A stretch of 64,000 nt of DNA from JAGVIE01 sp964520905 (GTDB taxonomy: Bacteria > Bacteroidota > Ignavibacteria > UBA10030 > SZUA-254), in NCBI GenBank assembly GCA_964520905.1, contig CAZFQL010000008.1:105948-169947 (forward strand). Reading direction: 5' to 3'. Below the pieces are notes generated by a model. The model saw nothing but the letters and a program-made list of their open reading frames with translations, did not search any database and was not told where the DNA came from. Positions 16,926-24,275 of this stretch are shown here, in pieces (the stretch's first letter is position 1; each line of letters starts with the position of its first letter). Position numbers and translations under genes: made by a program.

Positions 16926-16981
16926 GTTCGTCATTTTGTCGGATTGTTTCGGTCGCTTCACTCCCTCACAATGACGATAAC
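16926..16981. repeat. Short palindromic intergenic repeat (GTCATTnTG ... CAATGAC type)
   Basis: CGTCATTTTGT and ACAATGACG bracket a C/T-rich middle. It resembles the TCATTCTGA/TCAGAATGA elements at 17870-17985, 19310-19352 and 54699-54758 and is taken as one more degenerate copy of a dispersed palindrome family. Confidence 0.45.
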
Positions 16982-17097
16982 ATACTAATTGACATTTGTT
17001 CAGCCAATTCTTAAGTTACTATTGGTCTCCTATCAGACCGTAACTACAACTAAGTCGGATTTTTTATCATACATTTTTTCTGAAAGGAGGAGAAAGT

Positions 17098-17760
17098 ATG
17101 AACCGCAAAAAAATCACTTCGGTTGTGAAAAGCAAACCGCTTTCCATCATTCCAATCACTATATCAATCGCGCTTATATTTCTCTTCGGTTGTCAGAAAA
17201 CTGCCGATGAGAAAAATGAAGTTAAGTCGTCAATCACCGCAGAGAACCTTCAAACGGCATACTCGAAAGAGGTGAACAGGTATAAGATGTACATGGCATT
17301 TTCCGCCCGTGCCGAAAAAGATAAGATGAAACAAATCGCGCGCTTGTACCGGGCTATCGCACGCTCCGAAGAAATACACAGCTTATGCAACCTTAAACTT
17401 CTGCACAGTCTTGGAGTAGATCCAAAACCGCCGGTGGACGAGTACATAACGGTTGGAACGACGCCTCAAACATTGAAGATGGCGCTCAGCATGGAAGACA
17501 TCGAATACGGAACGATGTATAAGAACATGATACGCTGTGCCGAGGTTGAACGTCACGCAGATTGCGTCAAACTTCTAAAGGCGATACAAGATGCGGAAAG
17601 CAAGCACGCCGAGCTTCTCCGCTACGCGATATACAAAGGTAAGGAGATGCCCGTGCTGCAATATTCGGTGTGTAAGGAGTGCGGCTATCTGCTGACTACT
17701 GAGCAGACGGATGAATGTCCGGTATGCAAAGCCAAACGCGATACGTTTGAGAAATTGTGA
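17098..17760 (+). CDS. Exported rubrerythrin (predicted lipoprotein)
   Basis: 220 residues, with AGGAGGAG just before the start. N-terminal signal with lipobox FLFGC (about residue 31), then a ferritin-like diiron domain (ENLQTAYSKEVNRYKMY, EEIHSLCN, EDIEYGTMYKNM, DAESKHAELL give the Glu/His ligands) and a C-terminal rubredoxin-like zinc-ribbon centre (CKECGYLL ... CPVCKAKR). Rubrerythrins reduce hydrogen peroxide and are normally cytoplasmic; a lipoprotein form would act in the periplasm or at a membrane face. The position after cydAB and trxB fits an oxygen-defence block. Confidence 0.88.
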   Translation: MNRKKITSVVKSKPLSIIPITISIALIFLFGCQKTADEKNEVKSSITAENLQTAYSKEVNRYKMYMAFSARAEKDKMKQIARLYRAIARSEEIHSLCNLKLLHSLGVDPKPPVDEYITVGTTPQTLKMALSMEDIEYGTMYKNMIRCAEVERHADCVKLLKAIQDAESKHAELLRYAIYKGKEMPVLQYSVCKECGYLLTTEQTDECPVCKAKRDTFEKL

Positions 17761-17813
17761 GTAAGCATAACCGACAAATGTCGTCATACTGAACTGGGGT
17801 TCAACATCTAAGC

Positions 17814-18031
17814 AAACCAATCTTCTTTGCAAGGTTTGGATCCCGGGGGTTATCTAAAAAGAAAGGATTGTCATTCTGATACCGTCCCGATTTTTTCGGG
17901 ACGGGAGAAGAATCTTGAAACTATATTGAAATGAAAGATTCTTCGGTCATCCCGCAAAATGCGGGACTCCCTCAGAATGACAGTAAAATTACTTTTTAGT
18001 CAGCCCCGGGATAACGTTAGGGGATTGGTTT
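17814..18031. mobile_element. MITE-like palindromic element, copy A
   Basis: About 218 bases without coding potential. The ends are imperfect inverted repeats: AAACCAATC ... ATCCCGGGGG ... CTAAAAAG at left and the complement CTTTTTAG ... CCCCGGGAT ... GATTGGTTT at right. Inside is a second palindrome, GTCATTCTGA/TCAGAATGAC, with a GC-rich tip hairpin CCCGTCCCGA-type (GTCCCGATTTTTTCGGGAC) and AGATTCTT copies. The GGGGCTGnCTAAAAAG part of the end is shared with the element at 47265-47393. Clear target-site duplication was not found. Confidence 0.6.
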
Positions 18032-18122
18032 GACTTTCACTCAACCAACACTTATATTTCTTCCCAATACAAAAACACGAAAAACAGTCAGACACATAAA
18101 CCATATTCACTACGAGGATAAC

Positions 18123-18737
18123 ATGAAAAAAATAATTCTCTATATCAGTCTCTTAATCATTGCGGCGCCGTTTCTCGCCGTCGCACAGCAAACCGTGAAG
18201 GAACCATCAACGGAGAAATCTTTTCCGGCGGAAGTTAAATTCAAATATGCAGATAAAGATTACGCGCTTACGCTCACCGGGCTCACCGTGCGGAAGAAGT
18301 TGTTCTTCAAAGTTTACGGCATAGCGCATTACACGCAGGATGCCGCCAAGACGGGCAGTGAAGCGGATGCGTTCAAGCAAGTGCTAACCGACGGGAAAGC
18401 AAAACAAATCACGATGGATTTTGCACGCGATGTTGAAGCGGCAAAAATAAAAGGCGCGTACACCGACGGCTTCAAGGAACATGCTTCTGCCGAGGAACTG
18501 CAAAAGATACAGCCGATGATCGACAAGTTCATTGGGTATTTTACGAAGGATGTAAAAGAGAACGACCAGTTCATACTCCGATGGCTGCCCGGCGGTACGG
18601 TTGTGGCGATACTTCAAGGCGAGGAGAAACCTGCGATCACGAATGAATTATTCACTCGAACACTCTGGTCGATTTGGTTTGGCAAAAGCTCGATTGTCGA
18701 TAGAGATGAGTTGGTAGAAAAGATTGTGGGAAAGTAA
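18123..18737 (+). CDS. Chalcone isomerase-like (Chalcone_3/CHI-like) exported protein
   Basis: 204 residues from ATG 18123 (ACGAGGA just before it). Signal peptide MKKIILYISLLIIAAPFLAVAQ, followed by a chalcone-isomerase-fold domain: LTLTGLTVRKKLFFKVYGIAHY near the N-terminus and WLPGGTVVAILQGEEKPAIT ... LWSIWFGKSSIVDRDELVEKIVG at the end are characteristic of bacterial CHI-like proteins. These bind fatty acids or act unknown; no flavonoid role expected. A 72-base copy of its 3' part recurs at 19235-19306. Confidence 0.82.
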   Translation: MKKIILYISLLIIAAPFLAVAQQTVKEPSTEKSFPAEVKFKYADKDYALTLTGLTVRKKLFFKVYGIAHYTQDAAKTGSEADAFKQVLTDGKAKQITMDFARDVEAAKIKGAYTDGFKEHASAEELQKIQPMIDKFIGYFTKDVKENDQFILRWLPGGTVVAILQGEEKPAITNELFTRTLWSIWFGKSSIVDRDELVEKIVGK

Positions 18738-18839
18738 CGGAACCAAACTTCTGAAAAGAAAATGAATCTAAAAGGATAATTACGAGATATGTCGTTATTA
18801 CAAATATCAGGTAGCTTTGCTTTGCGCGATAGTTAGTTT

Positions 18840-19235
18840 ATGATTTGTATAAGACTGAAATATTTCAATATCATCCTGGGTACTATTTTACTTGCTTCTT
18901 GTAACAATGAAATAACTGTTCCCTCCTCTTCATCCAGTTCTATTAATCTTTCTACTCTTCCAGTTGATTCAACGAAAAAGGTAGATTTACACTTCGGTGT
19001 GGGAATTGAAACGGGCGAGATTGGGTTTTATTGGACGGCTTTTGATGATGCCATTTTTTATGAGTTAGAGGAATCTATAAATGAATATTTTATTGGCAGC
19101 TCCACTGTTTACAAAGGTCCATCGACGAGGTATAATCTTGGGTATCCCTCTCGATGGTTCACGCATTACTATCATGTTCGCGCATACTTTGCAAATGCTG
19201 TTAGTGTGTGGAGTAATAGTGTGCAAATTCCATAA
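18840..19235 (+). CDS. Small lipoprotein with a fibronectin type III-like domain
   Basis: 131 residues with lipobox LLASC (about residue 21), then a Ser-rich linker and a domain ending YHVRAYFANAVSVWSNSVQIP, the usual last strands of an Fn3 fold. Function unknown. Its stop codon falls exactly at the junction with a duplicated piece of the upstream CHI-like gene, suggesting that this gene lies where a second copy of that gene once stood. Confidence 0.65.
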   Translation: MICIRLKYFNIILGTILLASCNNEITVPSSSSSSINLSTLPVDSTKKVDLHFGVGIETGEIGFYWTAFDDAIFYELEESINEYFIGSSTVYKGPSTRYNLGYPSRWFTHYYHVRAYFANAVSVWSNSVQIP

Positions 19236-19306
19236 CGGTGGTGGCGATACTTCAAGGCGGGGAGAAACCCGCGATCACGAATGAATTGTTCGCGCGAACA
19301 CTCTGG
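19235..19306 (+). pseudogene. Fragment: duplicated 3' part of the CHI-like gene
   Basis: 72 bases identical at 66 positions to 18597-18668 inside the CHI-like gene, still in frame (VVAILQGGEKPAITNELF). No start; it is followed at once by an AGATTCTT/TCAGAATGACA repeat. Remnant of a tandem copy. Confidence 0.75.
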
Positions 19307-19309
19307 ATT

Positions 19310-19352
19310 ATGTCAGATTCTTCACTTCGCTACGCTCGTTCAGAATGACAGT
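19310..19352. repeat. Dispersed TCAGATTCTT ... TCAGAATGACA repeat
   Basis: Another copy of the dispersed palindromic family, with a CTTCGCTACGCTCGT middle. Marks the end of the duplicated CHI-like fragment. Confidence 0.45.
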
Positions 19353-19400
19353 CATGTTTTCCTGAGTTCTCAGACAGACTCATGGTTCGTTACACCCACG

Positions 19401-19450
19401 AAAAAGTCCCCTCTCAACCGCGCTTCAACGAAGCCGAGAGGGGATTTTCC
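19401..19450 (+). terminator. Strong hairpin, probable terminator
   Basis: CCCCTCTC (19408-19415) pairs with GAGAGGGG (19436-19443), extended by AAAA/TTTT, enclosing an inner CGCTTC/GAAGC(G) stem. Stands in the gene-free stretch 19307-19720. Confidence 0.5.
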
Positions 19451-19561
19451 TCCGGAGGCGGATGCGCCTCTGGTGCAAGGGGAGCGTTCTCTTGGCTTTC
19501 CACACACCCCTGTGGCCGTGTTCTCCACCTTCATTTCACAAATTTGTTCGCGAAGCCCCGG

Positions 19562-19680
19562 AAAAACTTGACACTTCAATTAAGATTGCATAAATTCTTG
19601 GCAATGAAAAGGCGTGATGGGTGAGGATTAGCATGGTGACTAACATACGCTATGAAATTGATGTGATGGAAAGACGAACA
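19562..19680 (+). repeat. Promoter-bearing direct repeat, copy 1
   Basis: About 118 bases that recur, with roughly four fifths identity by eye, at 21138-21253. Both copies start with TTGACA (19568-19573), 17 bases, TAAATT (19591-19596), a good sigma-70 promoter, then a TGAGGATTAGCA block and a TGGAAAGAC end. This copy lies 40 bases upstream of the gene at 19721, which it may drive. Confidence 0.65.
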
Positions 19681-19720
19681 TGAGAAAAACAATCTCGAGC
19701 ATTTCAATATTTTAAACAAT

Positions 19721-20902
19721 ATGAAAAATATAACAAAGTTCATTTTGATTAGCCTGCTAATATTTATTGCAATATATTTACTCGAAAATATCAACCATCG
19801 CTTCTGGTTAAATGATTTTAAAGTGTATTATTCTGCTGCAAAAGCACTAATTCACGGCGAGCAAATATATGGTATTCCATTAGGTTTGGGTACAGGTTTT
19901 TACAAATACTCTCCATTTACTTTACTTTTATTCACGCCCTATTGCCTGTTTACTTACCCTATTGCCAGCAGCATTCATTTTTTTATTATTGCCTGTGCTA
20001 TTACCGGGTTGTTAATTTTATTGAGTAAATTTTTTGTGAAGTATTTCAACTTCGTAGAAGTGAGGCGGTTACATTTATTATTAATCGCTGTTTTATTTTC
20101 CGCAATGGCTCATTTTTTTCGCGATTTACATTTGGGTAACCTTAATACTATCCTTCTTTTTATAATGTGCATAGCACTATGGTTAATTTTAGAACAAAAG
20201 ACATTGCCAGCCGGAATCTTACTTAGTTTGGTTTTTCTTTGTAAACCCTATTTTCTGTTATTGCTTTTACCCTTGTTTTTACACCGCAAAATAAAAGTTT
20301 TACTCATTACAGCTATCTCCATACTTATATTTATGCTGATTCCTTCTGTTTTTCTTGGGTTATCGAAAAATTTTATTCTTGTGAAATATTGGGCAATAGC
20401 GATGTCTCAGCATAACGAGTATTTATCCAGCAACTACACTATTTCATCTTTAATTAAACATTACATTTGGCAATCTTGCCCAAATACTATATCGATTTAT
20501 ATACTGGTCTTTTTTGTTGTAATTTACATACTTTATTTTTTCTTAACTAAGAGAATAGAAAGAAATATTCAGAAAACAACTGCGCCTACTAATCAATCAT
20601 TTATTATCCAGTACTTTTTAATAATTGCAATTATTCCCAGTTTATTAGTAACGGACACAGAGCATTTTATGTATGCCACACCGTTCATCGGTTTATTAAT
20701 ATTTTTTCTGAATTCATTCAGAAATTATTTCTATTTTTCTTTATTCATCTTGGTTATTGTTCTATACGGTGATTCAACTCCAAGTTCTTGGGGACTTTTA
20801 GGCGTAAGTAATCTATTAATTATTTCTACGGTTCTATATCTTTTTTCTGGCAATCAATTGTGGATGAGGATTTCTGGTACGCAAAATGCGGTATTTAAAT
20901 AA
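19721..20902 (+). CDS. GT87/DUF2029-like polyprenol-dependent membrane glycosyltransferase
   Basis: 393 residues, about ten membrane helices. NDFKVYYSAAKALIHGEQIYG followed by TGFYKYSPFTLLLFTPY is the first-loop signature of the DUF2029/GT87 family, with the catalytic Asp probably in NDFKVYY. Would move a sugar from a lipid carrier to an outside acceptor. The gene is distinctly AT-rich compared with its neighbours and is bordered by repeats on both sides, signs of horizontal gain. Acceptor unknown. Confidence 0.78.
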   Translation: MKNITKFILISLLIFIAIYLLENINHRFWLNDFKVYYSAAKALIHGEQIYGIPLGLGTGFYKYSPFTLLLFTPYCLFTYPIASSIHFFIIACAITGLLILLSKFFVKYFNFVEVRRLHLLLIAVLFSAMAHFFRDLHLGNLNTILLFIMCIALWLILEQKTLPAGILLSLVFLCKPYFLLLLLPLFLHRKIKVLLITAISILIFMLIPSVFLGLSKNFILVKYWAIAMSQHNEYLSSNYTISSLIKHYIWQSCPNTISIYILVFFVVIYILYFFLTKRIERNIQKTTAPTNQSFIIQYFLIIAIIPSLLVTDTEHFMYATPFIGLLIFFLNSFRNYFYFSLFILVIVLYGDSTPSSWGLLGVSNLLIISTVLYLFSGNQLWMRISGTQNAVFK

Positions 20903-20990
20903 AATTAAAAATAAATAAAACAGTTAATCCGGTCCCAATATTTTAGGCAGCAAACAATATTGCATAGAGACCTGTGATAATTTATTTATA
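20903..20990. other. Spacer, no gene seen
   Basis: AT-rich sequence after the GT87-like gene, leading into the palindrome cluster. Confidence 0.4.
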
Positions 20991-21092
20991 AACCATTGAA
21001 ATGGTTACATGGTAAAAAGGTTTTTGTTAACCCACGACTTAAGTCGTGGGTTACTGATAAAAAGAGATGAATAAAAACTGTTTCAACAGTTT
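20991..21092. repeat. Cluster of three palindromes (REP-like)
   Basis: Three separate perfect palindromes in 102 bases: AACCATTGAAATGGTT (20991-21006), a 26-base one with half-site CCCACGACTT (21028-21053), and AAACTGTTTCAACAGTTT (21075-21092). This triple arrangement is typical of REP/BIME-type elements mobilised by REP-associated tyrosine transposases; no such transposase is in the window. Confidence 0.7.
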
Positions 21093-21137
21093 CAGGATCT
21101 GCCGTATAATAATATTTTAGATGTCTTTTGTTCCTGC

Positions 21138-21253
21138 AAAACTTGACACTTCACTTAAGATTGCGTAAATTCTTGACAATGAAAAGAAGCGATGGATGAG
21201 GATTAGCACGGGACAAACCTGCGATATAAAACTGATACGATGGAAAGACAAAT
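21138..21253 (+). repeat. Promoter-bearing direct repeat, copy 2
   Basis: Matches 19562-19680. TTGACA at 21143-21148, 17 bases, TAAATT at 21166-21171, then the shared blocks. Lies about 105 bases upstream of the zinc-ribbon/NDT-like gene at 21359. Confidence 0.65.
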
Positions 21254-21358
21254 ATTTTCTACAATGAAAAATAAAAACAGTTTACCCCGATCATATAGAG
21301 CTGGGGCATATGTCAGCAGTACGGATATTAACTACCACTGCACCTTGGAGAAAATAAT

Positions 21359-22288
21359 ATGAGATTTGGCGTAGATTCAGATTTGTGCCCACTTTGCGAT
21401 CGGAAGATTATTAAGATGTATCCGACTAAGATGGATATTAATGTCTACGATTGTGAAATTTGTGGTCGTGTCAGCATCACAGATCAAGCGATATGTGTTC
21501 TGACCCCTGAGACCAAAATTCTGCTGTCGGGAATCACACGCAACCACACAGACCGCAAACAAAAACCAGAGGACATTTTATCAGACAACATCGAGACTCT
21601 GGTTTCACAAGCAAACATTCCCAAAACCATTGCTGATAAATTAGACCTCATAATGGTGTTCTTAGCCGATAAGTCGGATTTTCTTGGTCAAGGTCACAGC
21701 TTTAATCCAGACAGAGATTACCCAGTGGCTTACTCAAGTAACCAAACAGAGTTTAGATATCTATTAAACCAACTCAAGGCACAAGGTTTCGCTGAATTTC
21801 CTGTTGGATGGATGACGGTATTGACCCCAAAAGGTTGGGATCGAGTTAACACTTTGCGCACACATCCAACGAGATCAGACCAAGTATTCATTGCAATGTG
21901 GTTCACCCCTGAAATGGAGAAATTCTATTCTGTGGGAATTGAGAAAGCAATTCTCAAGTGCGGTTATCGACCTTTGAGAGTGGACAAGCTTGAACACAAT
22001 AACAAAATTTGTGACGTTATTGTTGCTGAAATCCGTCGCAGTGCGTTTCTCATTGCCGATTTTACCGGGCATCGTGGTGGTGTCTATTTTGAGGCAGGTT
22101 TTGCAATGGGCTTAGGAATTCCTGTTATTTGGTTGTGCAAGGAAAGTGAAATAAACGGTGCTCATTTTGACACACGCCAATACAATCACATTCTCTGGAA
22201 CAACGAAACAGAACTCTTTGAAAGGCTTTGTAATAGAATTGATGCAACAATTTTAAAGCTTCGGGGCAACGACAGTAGACAAGCATAA
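21359..22288 (+). CDS. Zinc-ribbon plus nucleoside deoxyribosyltransferase-like protein (putative defence effector)
   Basis: 309 residues. N-terminus: a four-Cys zinc ribbon (CPLC at 10-13, CEIC at 32-35). Middle: about 130 residues without a known domain. C-terminus (from about 174): DQVFIAMWF, a GYRPLRVD strand, ICDVIVAEIRRSAFLIADFTG and GGVYFEAGFAMGLGIPVIW, a Rossmann-like pattern of the nucleoside 2-deoxyribosyltransferase/TIR-related group; the Glu in FEAGFA is where NDT-type enzymes keep their catalytic Glu. Such domains act as nucleotide- or NAD-consuming effectors in some antiphage systems (for example with retrons). It is followed 14 bases later by an EVE-HNH endonuclease gene, supporting a defence role by context. 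Domain assignment is by eye. Confidence 0.6.
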   Translation: MRFGVDSDLCPLCDRKIIKMYPTKMDINVYDCEICGRVSITDQAICVLTPETKILLSGITRNHTDRKQKPEDILSDNIETLVSQANIPKTIADKLDLIMVFLADKSDFLGQGHSFNPDRDYPVAYSSNQTEFRYLLNQLKAQGFAEFPVGWMTVLTPKGWDRVNTLRTHPTRSDQVFIAMWFTPEMEKFYSVGIEKAILKCGYRPLRVDKLEHNNKICDVIVAEIRRSAFLIADFTGHRGGVYFEAGFAMGLGIPVIWLCKESEINGAHFDTRQYNHILWNNETELFERLCNRIDATILKLRGNDSRQA

Positions 22289-22302
22289 AAAAGACGACAG
22301 AC

Positions 22303-23116
22303 ATGAAGACATTTCTTTTTGCATGGAATCCAAATAAATGGAATTGGACAACTTTAGAACAGACGATTGATTTAATTGAACAAACAGGACATGCAACTGA
22401 AAAGTGGAGTGTAATTAGCCATAAAAAAATTCAACCAGGTGACAGAGCATTTTTAATGCGACTTGGAGTTGAACCGAAAGGCATTATGGGTGCAGGATTC
22501 GTTTCAACTCAACCGTTCCTGTTCAAACATTGGAGCGGAGAAGACAAATTGGTTCATCGAGTAATGATAGATTTTGAAGTCCTATTAAATTCCGATAAAG
22601 AGACACTTTTAAGTCTTGACATACTAAATAAAGGAAGTTTAGCGAAAGTCGATTGGACAACCCCAATCTTCGGGAATTGAAATACAACCAGAGTTTGTTG
22701 ACGAATTAGAAGCATTGTGGTTCGCCTTTCTAACAACGCAAAACATTAAACATAATCCTTTCAAAGCAACAGACACAGAAGAACAGAAAGCGTATTCCGA
22801 AGGAACCCCAAATCAGGTAACTGTTACAAAATATGAACGAAACCCTTTTGCTAGAAAGGTTTGCATAGGCCACTATGGATTATCATGTTTTGTTTGTGAG
22901 CTAAATTTCGAGAAGGCTTATGGGCAAATTGGGAAAGACTTTATCCATGTTCATCATTTAAAACAAGTCGCAACAATTAGAAAAGAATATAAAATTGACC
23001 CAATTCAAGATTTAAGACCTGTCTGCCCGAATTGTCATGCAATGATTCATAAGCGAAAAGAACCTTTGACTATTGAAGAAATGAAAGAAATAATAAGAAA
23101 GCGGTCCACCAACTAG
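22303..23116 (+). pseudogene. EVE-HNH modification-dependent restriction endonuclease, split by a +1 frameshift
   Basis: Two frames that join into one protein of about 270 residues. The first (22303-22680) starts MKTFLFAWNPNKWNWTTLE and has FLMRLGVEPKGIMGAGFV, an EVE (PUA-like) domain that reads modified cytosine. The second carries the HNH nuclease: CFVCELNFEKAYG ... FIHVHHLKQVA ... DLRPVCPNCHAMIHKRK. The joining sequence is in the +1 frame after TGGACAACC: dropping one C from CCCC at 22661-22664 restores an unbroken link (QSSGIEIQPEFVDELEALWF) that matches the expected family layout. So either the gene is broken, the read has a homopolymer error, or the frame is shifted on purpose. All catalytic parts look intact on each side. 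Confidence 0.85.
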
Positions 23117-23118
23117 AG

Positions 23119-23262
23119 TTACCTCACCATCAACAACTTCTTAGTAACCGAGAAGCTTCCGGTTTGCAGTCGGTACAAATACACTCCGCTCGTCAGCTTT
23201 GTCGCATCAAACACAACCTCATGCGCACCTGCTTCCTGTCTGCCGTTTACGATCGTTGCAAC
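23119..23262 (-). pseudogene. Orphan type IX sorting-domain fragment, copy 1
   Basis: Minus-strand frame with no start that reads ATIVNGRQEAGAHEVVFD, then TSGVYLYRLQTGSF and VTKKLLMVR followed by a stop: the last 47 residues of a type IX C-terminal domain. The conserved first half (QNYPNPFNP) is missing. About 87 percent identical in DNA to 23932-24072. The EVE-HNH gene stops 2 bases away on the other strand. Confidence 0.8.
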
Positions 23263-23300
23263 TTTTTGTTTTTTAATTTAGCTTAAGATAGCCGGAGTGA

Positions 23301-23609
23301 TTAGAACAAACTTAGATAGTCTCGTGCACCGTGGAGTATTCGATGAATGTAAATCGATCGCCTTTCTACAGTATAAAAGATGAGATAATTGTCCACAACG
23401 AGGTATCGATAATGGAGTTGAGCAAGCTCATCTTCTTTCGGCACACGGCCTAAATGTGGATTTTTGGAAAGGAGTTGAAGGTTTTTTTCAATCTTCGTGG
23501 CAAGGGCTTCGCCTGCTGATGGACGGTCGGCTGAGATATAAGTTATGATTTCCGCAAAATCGTCCTCGGCAATCCGGAGAAATCGAACAGTATATTTATT
23601 CCGACTCAT
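23301..23609 (-). CDS. parE: ParE/RelE-family toxin
   Basis: 102 residues, the usual size for the family. YTVRFLRIAEDDFAEIITYIS at the start and the final strands YRYLVVDNYLIFYTVERRSIYIHRILHGARDY match ParE/RelE plasmid-stabilisation toxins. Overlaps the antitoxin gene by 14 bases, the standard coupled layout. ParE types attack gyrase and RelE types cut mRNA; the sequence alone does not decide. The pair is flanked by two orphan sorting-domain fragments. Confidence 0.9.
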   Translation of the reverse strand: MSRNKYTVRFLRIAEDDFAEIITYISADRPSAGEALATKIEKNLQLLSKNPHLGRVPKEDELAQLHYRYLVVDNYLIFYTVERRSIYIHRILHGARDYLSLF

Positions 23610-23868
23610 GTATCCGCCGGCGGATGTCTTTCATAACGGCTGATAAACTTCGACCTTTGTCGCCGCGCGCACGCTGAACTTGGGCGACTGCAAGTTTGCT
23701 GAACAGATCAAGCTTGAGTTGAATTTTACTGTATTGAGCCATGGACATTACGACCATATCTCCTTCACCATTTTTCGTGATGAAAATCGGCTCACCCGAT
23801 TTGTGTGCAAGCTCAGAGATTTTGTTGGCTTTATTCCTCAAATCGGAAATAGGTCTTATTACTGGCAT
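23596..23868 (-). CDS. Phd/YefM-family antitoxin
   Basis: 90 residues from ATG 23868 (GGAG 6 bases upstream; the TTG at 23880 is less likely). PISDLRNKANKISELAHKSGEPIFITKNGEGDMVVMSMAQY is the Phd/YefM DNA-binding fold; the charged C-terminus (RGDKGRSLSAVMKDIRRR) would bind the toxin. Probably represses its own operon. Confidence 0.9.
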   Translation of the reverse strand: MPVIRPISDLRNKANKISELAHKSGEPIFITKNGEGDMVVMSMAQYSKIQLKLDLFSKLAVAQVQRARGDKGRSLSAVMKDIRRRIHESE

Positions 23869-23931
23869 TAGATACTCCAATTCGTTACTATCAATATAAT
23901 ATCATTTAACTGAGAAAGTCAACTCAGGGCA

Positions 23932-24072
23932 TTACCTTACCAACAACAACTTCTTCGTCAGCGAGAAGCTTCCGGTTTGCAGTCGGTACAAGTACACTCC
24001 GCTCGGCAGGTTTGAGCCATTGAACTCAACCTCATACGCGCCTGCTTCCTGTCTGCCGTCTACGAGCGTTGC
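23932..24072 (-). pseudogene. Orphan type IX sorting-domain fragment, copy 2
   Basis: Same content as 23119-23262: ATLVDGRQEAGAYEVEF, PSGVYLYRLQTGSF, LTKKLLLVR, stop. No start and no upstream part. The two copies are in direct orientation and bracket the toxin-antitoxin pair. Confidence 0.8.
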
Positions 24073-24218
24073 ATAATTGTCAATTGTCAATTGCCAATTG
24101 AAAATTATCAGGGAATTAAATAATTCGGATAATCAATGCAACAATCTATCCATAATCATAAGAATAAACAAAGCCGGAAGATACACCGATATCATGTCGG
24201 TTTTTATTTGTACTAAAG
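24073..24218. other. Spacer with CAATTG-rich short repeat
   Basis: Contains overlapping CAATTGTCAATTG/CCAATTG units near 24077-24107 forming a small palindrome. Otherwise nothing recognised before the terminator. Confidence 0.4.
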
Positions 24219-24260
24219 AAAAATAAAAAACCCACCCTGAAAAAATCAGGATGGGTTTTG
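24219..24260 (-). terminator. Intrinsic terminator of the large T9SS gene
   Basis: Read on the minus strand, AAAACCCATCCTGA pairs with TCAGGGTGGGTTTT, followed by a T-rich run (TTTTTTATTTTT). Starts 16 bases after the stop codon at 24276. Confidence 0.85.
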
Positions 24261-24275
24261 GTTTGCAAAAAATGT

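Noticed and set aside
24077..24107. CAATTG-containing tandem units as possible CRISPR-like array
   Set aside because: Units are only 10 or so bases with no spacers; a simple short repeat.
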